NCBI GenBank assembly: GCA_933228895.1
Contig: OW121846.1
Coordinates: 149,004,746-149,068,745 of the forward strand
Direction: 5' to 3'
DNA from: Platycnemis pennipes
Lineage: Eukaryota; Arthropoda; Insecta; Odonata; Platycnemididae
DNA: 64,000 nt
The notes under the pieces are model-generated. The model was given only the letters and a program-made list of their open reading frames with translations, searched no databases and had not been told where the DNA came from. Shown in pieces: positions 1-10,619 of the stretch; position 1 is the first letter of the stretch; the number at the start of each line of letters is the position of its first letter. The translations under genes and the position numbers were made by a program.

Positions 1-1055
1 TTTATCTGAGTGATTATCCTATCCTACAGCAAAATCCTTTTCCCATAGATTTCCCACGAAAGTCTTTTTTTAAATGTAAAATTAAAGCAAAGATATACTT
101 TCTTTTATTCAGAACAATAAATTTCCGACACATGCCATTCATTACCAATTTGACCATAGTAATAGAGGAACTGGCAGGGTAATTTCACGATGTTGGAAGA
201 TAGCTGGAATATGATATTTTGTCTGTGATAATAACTTTTATCAGAGTGATTACCCTGACCTAGAATAAAGCCTTTTCCAATAGATTTCCCAATAGATAGA
301 CTTTGTTACGATTTCAAATAAAAACAAAAAAATTATTTCGCTTGTTCAAAACAATAAATGTCTGACAGATGCCATTCATTATCAATTTGACGTTAGTCAT
401 AGGGGAAAAGTCAGGGTATATTCACGATGATGGAAGATAGAGGGAATATGACATTAAGTCTGTGATAATAATCCCTAATCTTAGTGATTACCATGACCTA
501 CACTAAAAACCTTTTCCCATTGATTTCTATGATTATATCTGTTAGGATTTAAAATTTAAACAAATATATATTCTTTCTCTTGTTCAAAACAATAAATGTC
601 TGACAGATGCCATTATTTATTAATTTGACGATAGTTATGGAGAAAAAGTCCGGGTACATTCACTATGTTGCATAATTGAAGGAATCTGGCACAGTATACA
701 TGATTATAATCTTTTATCTGAGTGACTGACCTACAGTAAAAGACTTTTCCTGTAGATTTCCCAATATTGTATCCGTTACAATTAAAAATTAAAAGAAAAA
801 TATTCTCTCTCTTGTTCGAAACGATAAATGTCTGACAGATGCCATTCTTATCAATTTGACGTTAGTTATAGACTAAAAGTCAGGGTATTTTCACGATGAT
901 GGAATATAGAGGGAATATGACATTCAGTCTGTGATAATAACCCTTTTATCTGAGTGAGAACCCTGATCTACAGAAAAAGACCTTTCCCATACATTTCCAT
1001 TTTCATTCTCCGTTTCGATATGAAATATATACATATACGTGAAAAATATTTTAGT
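1..1055 (+). repeat. Satellite array, ~235-bp units, forward orientation
   Basis: About four and a half diverged head-to-tail units begin near 1, 237, 471, 712 and 944, each opening with a form of TTTATCTGAGTGATTACC and carrying a GACAGATGCCATTCATTA segment and a GTCTGTGATAATAA end. The last unit fades out near 1055. The end of the third unit (about 665-705) is a variant in which GGAATCTGGCACAGTATACA replaces the usual sequence; the same variant occurs in the reverse array at 7911-8880. The array runs off the left edge, so its full size is unknown. No coding potential is seen. Confidence 0.9.
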
Positions 1056-1689
1056 TTCTACAATACGGATATTTCTCACTTCAGATTCCTGAATTCAACA
1101 CCAAAAATCTTAACATCTTACGGGAAGTACGCTGAAGATTTTACTTGGCCTTTATCAATCCATTTTCAGGGTTTTCAACTTCAGTTTCGATTCTAATAAT
1201 GAATGAATGATCAAGGAATGATAACGTGGGCAAAAGTTGGTATGAATGTAATGTTGTTGCGGAAATATTTTGAGTGTCAGTTTAACCTTATACTAAGCTT
1301 TTATGTAGATCTTAAGTTTTGCACTGTCCAGTGATGGCAGAGCGCCCTCGTATTACGCCGGACTATTTTAGATAAAGAAGATTTGATGGAAAGGCAGTAA
1401 TACTGATAGAAGTGATATGTCACTTGTTTCCATTGGGCATAGGAGGACGCAACAGACAACATTTTGAAAGGATAGGCTGGTGAAATAGTGTTAGAGTAGT
1501 CATTACTGCATCAACAATGTTTTGCCATTTCTCTGCCTTGTATTTCAGGGAAATACACGAATGTATTCAAGGAAAGTCTTTCTCACTAGTAATCCCTTTT
1601 TACGGTCTAGATACTTACCGTATTGCACGTGACTCTCACATATGACATGTTTCCATGAAGTTATAGCATAGAGCTAGGAAAACAAAACA
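1056..1689. other. AT-rich spacer, no feature seen
   Basis: AT-rich DNA between the satellite and the first LINE fragment. An 80-codon open frame begins within the last satellite unit and ends at 1196, but it has no recognisable motif. Confidence 0.5.
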
Positions 1690-2285
1690 TTGAGATGGTG
1701 GAAGTGTTCTGCCAGCCGGGAAGACGAGTAACCAGCGATGGGCGAAATAAAAGAGAAATTGCTAGTAGAATTGCCCAAGGGAAAAGGGCATTTTACCAAG
1801 AGAAGATTCTGCTCACAGCTCCAAATACAAGCGTAGAGGTGAGGAAACATTTCATTAGAACATACATTTGGAGCACTATATGGCAGCGAAGCATGGACAA
1901 TAACAGCAGCAGAGGAGCCCAGGCTGGAAGGATTTGAAATGTGGTGCTACCGAAGAATGATGAAGGTAAAATGGATCGATCGAGCGACAAACAAAGAAGT
2001 CTTAAGAAGAGTGAGGGAAAAGAGATGTCTAGTGAAAACCCGAAACAGAAGACGGGACAACTTAATCGGGCACATCTTAAGATACGATGGCTTGATGAAG
2101 ACTATCGTCGAGGGAAAAGTGAACGGGATGAATGGAAAAGGCAGGCCTCGAATGAGATATATGGAACAGGTTGTGTAAGATATAAAAGAGAAGAGTTACG
2201 TCATATGAAGAGATTAGCCGATAGATGAATCGAGTGCAGGCCTGCGTCAAACCCATCCTAGGATTGTTGACCGATGATGATGATT
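1690..2285 (+). mobile_element. Non-LTR retrotransposon 3' fragment (LINE copy 1)
   Basis: Broken C-terminal part of a LINE endonuclease/reverse-transcriptase polyprotein, the region after the RT catalytic core. One frame (from about 1710) reads GRNKREIASRI and RKHFIRTYIWS. Near 1880 a frameshift moves the homology to another frame with MWCYRRMMKVKWIDRATN, LIGHILRYDGL and GKGRPRMRYMEQVV, which hits a stop at 2176-2178. A third frame then gives MKRLADR. These are the usual tail motifs of arthropod endonuclease-reverse-transcriptase LINEs; the clade is not assigned. The copy is 5'-truncated and ends in TTGTTGACCGATGATGATGA, the 3' end shared with three other copies here. It is a dead insertion. 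Confidence 0.85.
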
Positions 2286-2534
2286 CATAAATTTATTACA
2301 TTCAATGGTTTAAGGCTCTACTTTGTGAAATTTCATTTTTATTTTAAAGTAAGATTCCACGCAAGGATATCATTCGATGGTACCGATATTTTATAATTTT
2401 TATAAACTCGTGTTATTGACTATTTTTTTCTGCTGTCTAGTTGATTAATTAGACGATGCCAGCATGCAAAAAGGGATAATATGCGTTAGTTCAGTAGGCT
2501 TATTCGGACTGCTTAAAATGATATAAATTTTGTT

Positions 2535-2740
2535 GGTCAGGCGACTCAAACGTCGCGGTTTCGAATTCCGGCCTGTGCATGTATGTTGTGTTCGTCATAG
2601 GATAAAGACGTTAGGTTGAAAGGTGCAATATAACCTTATCCTTTGGAGTACCTTGGGCAAGCTACCTTGAGGGTGTGTGACGTATGGTGAACCATCACCA
2701 GACATCCATTTAAAACAAGAGATCAAATCTTTAGACATAC
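2535..2740 (+). mobile_element. Divergent tRNA-derived SINE
   Basis: A tRNA-like B box, GGTTTCGAATTCC, lies near 2559 and is followed at about 2600-2625 by a degenerate form of the SINE core (AAGACGTTAGG for GGGACGTTAAG). The 3' part (2661-2695) carries GAGGGTGTGTGACG, a motif that recurs near 62980. It is old and has no open frame. Confidence 0.55.
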
Positions 2741-2825
2741 CATTCCCTTAACTTACTTGAAGTAAAAACTACCAATTATTTGTGAAGAAACACAGCAATA
2801 ATCTGGGCGTCCGTAAGGTGACGTT

Positions 2826-2857
2826 GGAGATACTCTTGCTTCCGCAAGAGTATCTCC
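2826..2857. repeat. Perfect 14-bp hairpin with TTCC loop
   Basis: The arms GGAGATACTCTTGC (2826-2839) and GCAAGAGTATCTCC (2844-2857) are exact reverse complements around a 4-base loop. No T-run follows, so it is not a Pol III terminator. No role is evident. Confidence 0.8.
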
Positions 2858-2984
2858 ATGGTGACGCAATCGCAATGTCTTCAGTAATGATGACGCATAA
2901 AACAAACGAAACATTTAGCACAACCGGCAATTCAGGATGCACACTCCTAATTACTCATCTCATTTGTGTTTTCAACTCTGTGTC

Positions 2985-3200
2985 CGTAGTAATAGGATCC
3001 CCAGACCGGGAGGAAATGTACAAAAATGGGAATTGAAGGAAAATTAGGAAGGGTGGAGAGAATTTGTGAAGAAACTGGCGCCGGCAATAGCCTGCTCAAA
3101 AGGCGTCAATGCCGGACCACTGAGAAACGTCTCAGGTGATGGACGTAATTCTGAACATGAAGGTTATCCAAAATATTCAGGCAGGGGTCGTATTATCTCA
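2985..3200 (-). mobile_element. tRNA-derived SINE, reverse orientation
   Basis: Read on the minus strand it shows the SINE-A 3' features in reverse order. CCAGACCGGGAGGAAATG near 2999 is the complement of the CATTTCCTCCCGGTCTG tail, CTGGCGCCGGCAATAGCC near 3074 is the GGCTAATGCCG region, and GATGGACGTAA near 3137 is a degenerate core. The tRNA-like head is not clear. It lies inside a 2782-3284 stretch with short open frames that I do not regard as genes. Confidence 0.65.
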
Positions 3201-3289
3201 ATGAAAAAATGTTTTCCGATGCTGAGCGCAGTGAGAGGCCACTACTGTAACCACTACGCTAGTAATTGCTCGACTGGCGGATGACCGTA

Positions 3290-3840
3290 TTTCAGGAGCC
3301 GAGTCCGTTGGCCGCCACGCTTACCTCCCCCTTAACAGCCCACACCCCTTAACTCCCGCCCCCGCGCCCACACGACTGTTTGAGCAGCCCCTCCACTCTC
3401 GTGGATCGAGGTGAGATATGGCCTGTTAGTCTGCGGCGGGGGCGGTGGGGCCCCGAGCCCCCCCCCCTTTTCAAGGTAAGCCACGTCGCCCGGAATGCCT
3501 GCCGAGCCGTGGGTTCGACCGACAGCGGGCCATTCGGGACCTCTCTCTCACACCCCCATCTCCCGGCAAGCGGGCGATTCATCCGTCATGTAACGACTCG
3601 CTCGACGAACACGGCCCAGGAGAGGGACGACGCGCGCCGTGTCACCCCCCCCCAATCACCCTCCCATCGCCCCCCATCACCCTCCCATCGCCCCCCATCA
3701 CCCTCCCATCGCCCCCCATCGCCCTCCCTCCTCCTTCCCTTCCCCCCCCCCCGGAGCGACTCCAATGTCGCCCGAGCCGCGTCCGTGCCGTGGAGGAAGA
3801 ACCGGATAAATATTGAGTGAAACTCGATCTTCCGGAACTT
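3290..3840. other. GC-rich block with 21-bp minisatellite (3655-3729)
   Basis: A CpG-containing GC-rich block set in AT-rich DNA. Between 3655 and 3729 a 21-bp C-rich unit (ATCACCCTCCCATCG plus a C6 run) repeats about 3.5 times. Open frames exist on both strands (for example 3380-3820), but they follow from low stop-codon density and translate to Pro/Ser/Arg-rich low complexity with no domain. It could be a promoter or unrecognised exon; nothing decides this. Confidence 0.5.
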
Positions 3841-3886
3841 TCATGCATTCCATCACTAGATTTATAAACGGGCGTAAACAATAACG

Positions 3887-4008
3887 AACCGCAGGAAAAA
3901 ATTCAAACTACTACGACCCGGTTGTCACTGCTTTTCAGGCCATGACCTGAAGATTATGCCTTAGCATGAAACCCGGGTCGTGGAAGTTTGAATTTTTCCC
4001 GGTGGTTT
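3887..4008. mobile_element. Foldback (near-palindromic) element, ~120 bp
   Basis: The left arm (AACCGCAGG..AAATTCAAACTACTACGACCCGG, 3887-3921) is the imperfect reverse complement of the right arm (3970-4008, with GGGTCGTGGAAGTTTG). The centre, TTCAGGCCATGACCTGAA (about 3935-3952), is itself nearly palindromic, so almost the whole element folds on itself. Such units are usually MITEs or foldback elements. No coding capacity. Confidence 0.75.
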
Positions 4009-4229
4009 TTAAAAGTTTTCTTTTCTCTTTATAAATTTACGACTAAACATTGGCATAGAAATTGTTCACCACCTTAGTTTGAAGGAGTTTCTTTTTGGTG
4101 ATGAAATATGAAGCGACAACTTCAACTGCATCGAAATAATTTCCGTATCGCAGCAATCGCATCCTGTTCGTGAGCGTCAATCTCTGTTTCACTGAGTTCG
4201 GTTTGGCTTTGTGGCTGGATATTGCCTTC

Positions 4230-4480
4230 TGATTGGCTGTGTATTCGAATATTCATGTGTGACCGGATTTGAATCCCGACTGCAGTACATATTATTCATT
4301 GATACAGTGGTCCCTGCTAGAGTCATGTGTGGGCTGTTTCAAGTGCAGTCTTCGGGATGAGATTGGACGTTAAAACCATGGATTCCTAGTTGTATATCGC
4401 TAAGAGCACATAATACCGACGCCAGGTACCTCAGCACCCTTCCGGCGTTCCCTCTACAATTCCTACTCTTTCTCCGTCAC
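4230..4480 (+). mobile_element. tRNA-derived SINE
   Basis: A B-box-like GGATTTGAATCCCG lies near 4266. The core follows at 4358-4382 (GATTGGACGTTAAAACCATGG), then CTAAGAGCACATAATACCGACGCC near 4400-4425, the order seen in the other SINE-A copies. No frame is open. Confidence 0.7.
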
Positions 4481-5535
4481 CCTGCTACTCTTCACGGCAT
4501 AAATTATTTTAGCTGTTGATGGCCTTCCTCGACGACTACTGCCCAAGCGTTTGCTCAGCTAATGATCAGCCCGTTAATGTGGCCAAATTTTTAATCCAGT
4601 CTCAAGGTTTGCTTAGGAGGATTTGCCGCTTGCTTTTACAAGTAATCCAAACATTCGCAAGTCACTGCCGGTGATTTATTACGTAAAATTAGAGCATCCC
4701 ACATTTCCTTTTAGTAAATTTTAGAAATTGTACAGTAATAAATATTGCCTTTTGGCTGCTACACAATTTTCCGAGCCAAATTTTGTGTACATTGGCTTCG
4801 TCGGATTTTTTCTCAGTTAAGTTCTTTGCCAGAGGTTAATTGTGTGGTTCAGCATTTTCCCCTCCGTGGTTATTTTCGAATTCACAGTGAAAGAAATTTG
4901 TTCTTGATCTGACTCATGCTGAGACGTTATGGTCTCGAAAATATTAGAAGGAGTAAACCAGTGGGGGAACTGGCTGAGTAAAACCTCGATTGTGTACCTG
5001 GACTATGTGGTGAAAGCTTTAGGAGAGAAATGAAGTGGACTTGAAGAGGCTAAATAATTGAAAAATAGAGTAGATAGTTCCAACTAATGATCTTATGATC
5101 CATGACCCACAATGATGATCATTGATGCGTCTTACCTTTTGATAGAATTGTGCAAAGGATCGAAAGAGACATACTGTATTGATCTAATTTCTTAAAGAGG
5201 AGAGTAAGTCACTTTGGGAACCAAACCATTAGTAAAGATGTGGAAAAAAATTTTCCTTGTTAGATGAATTATCATTGGTGAGTTCAGCCTTAGTTTTGAA
5301 TCACTCAGAATGGAGTTGTTATTCAGGATTTTGAAATTGTTAGAGCCAATGAGTTAGCAACAATGTTGTACACTATCACCTTTCGGCTTCCTCCCGAAAT
5401 AAAAAAATGGTAGTTACATTTTTATTCCCAAATTAAATGATGTTTATTCTGGTAAATATAATTCCTCACTTTATGGTCGATTATGCATAAAATACAAGTA
5501 CAGGAAGGTGTTTAATGAGGCATTGAAACCGCGGG
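4481..5535. other. AT-rich spacer, no feature seen
   Basis: No open frame of 60 codons and no repeat that I could match to the rest of the window. Confidence 0.5.
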
Positions 5536-5635
5536 TAAGACGTTAATGTTGGTGCTCTACCCACTGGCACTACGCTCTACCCACTAGGCCACCACGCTCT
5601 ACCCACTAGGCCACCACGCTCCTGTATACCGCATT
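5536..5635 (-). mobile_element. SINE-like head with triplicated A box
   Basis: On the minus strand the unit GTGGCCTAGTGGGTAGAGC, a good tRNA A box (TGGCCTAGTGGGT), occurs twice and a partial third copy follows, with a 22-bp period (about 5551-5617 on plus). A B-box-like GGTTTCAATGCC follows at about 5520-5531. The tandem copies look like slippage within a tRNA-derived promoter. No SINE core is visible beyond it. Confidence 0.6.
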
Positions 5636-5640
5636 ACAAT

Positions 5641-6185
5641 GTGTAAAATCCATGTCCGTCGTCCATGGAAAATTTGTTTCCTCGATTCATTGGCTTTTCG
5701 GGCCTTTCGTAAGAACCTGGAATGACCCTTCTGTTTAATGTTAATTTACATTCATTTATTTTCATTTAATTTATTCATTTTATATTCACTTGTCATAGCT
5801 AGATACCTTATAGTTCATTAATGGAACCCATGCGCTAAAAAAATAGGATATCCAAGAATTGGAGAAATATTTCGATGAAATTGCTTGATATGCACACCAT
5901 ACACCCCATCAAAAAGTTACCATCGTTATTGCGCCAAAGGAGAATGTTTTAGCAATACATGGTAAGTATCCATGTTGGAGTTATTATTGTCAGTGAATCC
6001 GATATCCAGTTTTCTACTCAGCTCTTACGCAACCTCATTATTATCCAAATTCAATAAATACTCCATTCATTCTTTAGTCTCGTCACCAACTTCGCGTCTC
6101 CACTCTTTTGCTTTTCACCTGCTTTTAACACTCCTAAGGCTTTCGTCGGGGGTGAAACTCTTACTGGGCAGACATTCCCACCGCA
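5641..6185. other. AT-rich spacer
   Basis: Holds a TTCATTTATTTTCATTTAAT simple AT tract at about 5748-5790 and one 76-codon open frame (5972-6202) with no motif. Nothing else seen. Confidence 0.45.
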
Positions 6186-7260
6186 TTGTCGAATTTAATT
6201 AGACGACCCAAGAGACGTCAGTGCAGAGCGCCGGGCAATGTTGCACACCCTCGCCTTTCGCGAGCCATGCCAATGCAGCAGGGGTGGCTCATTAGCGGCT
6301 GTCCACCCTCGGCCACCCCTTCCTCCTCCGCCGCTCTTTATTTGTCCTTTCGCCAGCCAACCCCCCAAACCCACCCCCAAACCCCCACCCCCAGACCCCC
6401 ACCCCCAAACCCCCACCCCCAAACCCCCACCCCCAAACCCACACCCCCAAACGAAAATCCTCGGCCCGCCCGACACTAACGTATTCCTCCTCCGGCTCAC
6501 GGATCCCCCGCCGAGCGTGACGGGCACGACCCTGCATTCGCGCCGCCCTCAAAAAGAAGGCATCCCAGTCGTATAATGAGCGCGAGCCATATGAAAAGCG
6601 ACCCTGCGTCTCTATTTGTTCGTGGAGGGAGGGATGGGGTGGAGGGGGGAGGAGGGGTGAGCGAAGCGGAGAGAATGGGAATAAAAAGAAAAGGATCGGT
6701 TCGGGGGGGGGGGGGGGAGAAGAAGAAGACACCGTCCCACTGGCTCCACGCCTCGCGCGCCGTTTCGCTTTTGTCTCTCCCTCTCTTTCTCGCCCCACGC
6801 GGCCCAGCCCCTCCTCCTGCCGCCGCCAAGTCGCGGCCCACCACCCACAACCCGCCCGCCGGATGGCGTGGGTGGACCACGCGGGACGCAGCACTCTGCC
6901 CCCTCTCTCTCTCGCTCCCTCCCCACCCACCCTCCTCCTCACTGCCACATCCTCACCCCCTACACCATCCCTCCCCACCCTGCAAGACGATCCTCCGACA
7001 GCTCTGTCCTCTCCCCTGCAAGAGCTCGAAGGTAGGTGGCACGGAATAGAGCTGCATCCGGCTTCGGGTCGAGTCCCCTACACCACTGTTTCCGATCGGG
7101 TAAGCGCAAGTGCAGAGCGTAGCGCGGGGGGCGCCAGTGTTGGCTCGGAGGACACCACTGTTCGGGAGGCTCCCCCGCTGTCGAGTCGGCGCTATGACTC
7201 ACGAACCCGCTTTCACCGAGTTAGTGTTGATGTGGTTGGGCGCGTCTTCTGCTTATCTCA
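6186..7260. other. GC-rich block with 14-bp C-rich repeat and G15 tract
   Basis: About 1.07 kb of GC-rich, CpG-containing DNA. At 6361-6452 a 14-bp unit (CCCCAAACCCCCAC) repeats six to seven times; its G-rich complement lies on the minus strand. A run of 15 G is at 6703-6717. Open frames up to 228 codons (minus, 6292-6978) are Gly/Arg- or Pro-rich and overlap in several frames, as expected from composition. I see no domain and call no gene. A 5' exon or promoter of an unseen gene is possible. Confidence 0.5.
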
Positions 7261-7837
7261 TTGTGTTTCCCTGGCTTAAAAAGTACGGTGGTAGGATGAA
7301 GTCCTACCTTTGCCTTAGCACGAGGTCAAGAGTACTGATAATTGGTGGCTTTACGTAATACATTTGTTCTGCCAAATAATTATATACTGTGCACGTGTCA
7401 GTGTATAGTGGGTGAATTCTATGTCCATTTACGGGCGATTTCGGTCCCTCCGTCGAAGGTCCATCTCGTCGAGGTCATCTACTAAGAGTCATTAAATATT
7501 CAAATCATGTCTCCGACGAATACCACCAAACCTCCAAATAGCTAGGAAAGGAATTTTTAAAGTAACAATTGTTATGTATGCATTTTAAATCGTAGAGTAA
7601 GTGAGGGATATTCGAGATTTTTGCGATTAAAAACTATCCGTCAACACTCTGCCCTCTAACCTGTCACAAGAGTATGTAGCAGGAGACCTATGTACCTTTA
7701 TACCGACGATAAATCGCATAACTTATGGGAATAGTTGCAGATTGAATGTATATAGTGCAAATGTATTAATATTAACTGATTTAATAGGTTGCGTTTTCTG
7801 CATTAGAGGACTTAAAAATTAATATATGCTACAATAG
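7261..7837. other. AT-rich spacer, no feature seen
   Basis: AT-rich DNA leading into the satellite flank; nothing recognised on either strand. Confidence 0.5.
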
Positions 7838-7910
7838 TGTAAAATACGGAGTTTTAATATTTATTAAAATATTATTTAAATGAAAGCATTTAATGAATAT
7901 AGCAACATTC
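7838..7910. repeat. AT-rich direct repeat, left copy, flanking satellite array
   Basis: GTTTTAATATTTATTAAAAT through AATATAGCAACATTC matches 8875-8948 with only a few differences over about 65-70 bp. The two copies bracket the reverse satellite array exactly. Confidence 0.8.
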
Positions 7911-8880
7911 ATGCCATATTCATGCCAACATCCAGCTATCTTCCATCATCGTGAATTTACCCTGACTTTACTCTATGACTATCGTCAAATTGATAATGAT
8001 TGGCGTCTGACAGACATTTATGGTTTTGAACAAGAGAAAGAATATTTTTGTTTTAATTTTAGATCGTAACAGAGACTATCGTCGGAAATCTATGGGAAAA
8101 GGGTTTTACTGTAGGTCAGGGTAGTCACTGAGATAAAGGGTTATTATCACAGACTGAAGAACATATCCCCCCTATATTCCATCATCGTGAAATTACCCCT
8201 ACTTTTTCTCCTATGAATATCATCAAATTGATAATGAATGGCATCAGTCAGACATTTCTCGTTTTGAACAAGAGAAAGAATACTTTTCTTTTAATTTAAA
8301 TTGAAACAGATACAATCGTGGGAAATATACAAGAAAAGCCTTTTGCTGTAGGTCAGTGTAATCACTCAGATAAAGGGTTATAATCATGTATACTGCGCCA
8401 GATTCCTTCAATTATACATCATCGTGAATTTACGCTGCCTTTATTTTGTTAAGTTCATCGATATTTCCTTGTAATTTGACAGATATTTTTTGCTCTTATC
8501 TAGAGAAAGTATATCTTTGTTTCTAATTTTAAAACGTAACAAAGACTATCGGTGGAAATCTGTTGGAAAAGGCTTTTATTCTAGGTCAGGGTAATCACTC
8601 AGATAAAGGGTTTTTATCACAGACAAAATGTCATATTCCATCTTCAATCATCGTTAAATTACCCTGACTTTTCCTCTCTGACTTGATAATGAATTGCATA
8701 TATTAGAAATCTATTGTTCTGAATGAAAGAATTGCTTTAATTTTACATTAAAAAAAAAAGACTATCGTGGGAAATCTACGGGAAAAGGCTTTTACTGTAA
8801 TCAGGGTCAGGGTAATCATCTAGATAAAGTGTTATTATCACAGACCGTAGATCATATCCCCTTATCTTCCATTATCGTAA
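7911..8880 (-). repeat. Satellite array, ~231-bp units, reverse orientation
   Basis: About four units of the same family as 1-1055, read on the minus strand. Landmarks such as TAAAGGGTTATTATCACAG recur near 8135, 8363, 8600 and 8826. The junction at about 8384-8416 carries the same variant (ATTCCTTCAATTATAC on plus) as the third unit of the forward array, so the two arrays share a multi-unit ancestor. Confidence 0.88.
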
Positions 8881-8948
8881 AATCGGATGTTTTAATATTT
8901 ATTAAAATTCTATTTAAATGATAATACTTAATTAATATAGCAACATTC
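8875..8948. repeat. AT-rich direct repeat, right copy
   Basis: Partner of 7838-7910; begins in the degraded satellite end CGTAAAATCGGA and ends AATATAGCAACATTC. Overlaps the array edge by a few bases. Confidence 0.8.
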
Positions 8949-10209
8949 TTTCTGGTGCCATTCCTGAAGGGCATTGAATTCTTAGTATTTGAGAATCGCA
9001 GTTTAGAAATTATATATGGGTCCTTTTTTTCTCTGACAATACTCAATGACTTCCTCACTCACATCCAAGTCAATAAATGATGCCTTATGCTCGTGAAGAG
9101 GGCAATAGCCGTTGAAGTAGCGTTAGCTCTTAGTTCCTCGCACTGATGAGTTAAGGGCATACTCTGCAATATAAAGAACATCCCTGTATGACCACGACAT
9201 CCTTGATTGTGACTGGATTTATTTCAGGATTGTCTGCTACCGACTGGTAAATGGCGGGGAGTGATTTTATTTCCTTGAAGGTATTCAAGGCGCCAGGTAT
9301 CATCAGTAAATGAAGTCAAGAGGCAACTTTTTTCTATTACCAACACCCTTGGAGGTACGACTTCCAACTTCATTGCTGTATACTTGCACTTGTGTCCTTT
9401 GTTTTCAGTAGTGGTCTATGGTTAACGGTATTCATAGTGCATGCAAATGATTTCCCATTCATGCACCGGCTAATTACGGGCGAGCACAAATCTCAAAGGT
9501 TTTGGTGGAGTGCGCAATTGGCAGGAATTGGATCGCGTCCCCCAAGGAGTTATTGCATGAGTTGCTTCTACTCCACCTATTCTGAGATCGGGGGTACTGA
9601 GCGCTTTTTCTTCGAGTTTTTGAACTCCTGACCTCAATTCGCTCGGGGTCACCACCAAGGAGGTCAGTGGCTACACACACCCATGCGAGACAGTCCAATT
9701 GCCCGCTATTCGCTTACCCAATAAAAAGGCTCACCACTGCCGGGTATCAAATCTTGTCTATCTGCACTCTGAGCATTCAGCGGAGAGAAGTTTCGTTGCA
9801 ATTAACAGTACTTGGAGTCGCGGCATAGATACAATTATTACAATCTCCAAAAACTTTTATGCAGGATATTCGAAGGCATAAGAAATGGATCGTAAAGAAT
9901 GGTAATGACAGCAACTCAGTATTATGTATTGTTAACAATACTCACATCTGAGTGTATTGTGAAGTAATTTGTCAGTTGAAAAAATATTTTTAAAGCTTTA
10001 AAGACAAAAATAAATGCCCTCCTGAAGAATTATTTAGAGTGAAGATCCCATTGATTAAACTTCTTTTTCAGGGTCACTCTTCGGCGGAAAAACAATTTAT
10101 TTTGGAATATAAAATCATGTTTCCTGTCGCCTAAGGGCATTGCATCCGAAACAATGAATGAACTCAAGATCGTCTTACCATTTGATTTGGGCTTTGCAGT
10201 ATCACGCCT
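8949..10209. other. Spacer, no gene seen
   Basis: Open frames of up to 79 codons (9392-9631 plus; 9474-9698 minus) overlap each other on opposite strands and have no recognisable domain. Confidence 0.45.
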
Positions 10210-10545
10210 TCGATATTAGGCATCGATCACAAGAACGGGAACCGTTCGAGGTGATTTCGTTCCGACGCGTGCGCCCCTCCGGCCTTCATCGAACCGGTGC
10301 GGCCCGCCGGCACCTTGTCGCCCACGCGCCAGCCGCCGCTGCGCAAATGGCCACCAGGCGGACTTCCCCGAAATCCGACGGCACACCGATCCGTGTGCCG
10401 TGGCGAAGCGTGGGCGGAAGGCCTGGGCCCCGCACATCCCACCTTCCCTGTGACCTCGACGAGGCAGCCGATCCCATTCTTCCCCTCCCCACACTCGCGC
10501 CTGCCAAAATCTCCGAGCACATGCCTACCAAGTTAGTAGATCATA
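10210..10545. other. GC-rich block
   Basis: A CpG-rich island of about 330 bp with open frames on both strands (10158-10598 plus, 146 codons; 10227-10520 minus). The translations are Arg/Pro/Ala-rich and match nothing I know. No splice or promoter context decides its nature. Confidence 0.4.
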
Positions 10546-10619
10546 TTCATCCCAAGTTCAGTCACATTTCCGTAATAAAACTACATTTTTCTCACTAATG
10601 AAAGGGCTTATGTTACCCA

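Noticed and set aside
6361..6452. Telomere-like CCCCAAA repeat
   Set aside because: The unit is 14 bp with CCCCCAC interruptions and differs from the usual arthropod TTAGG telomere repeat.
6292..6978. 228-codon minus-strand frame
   Set aside because: Gly/Arg/Pro low complexity in a GC-rich block, overlapped by equally long frames in other phases; no domain.
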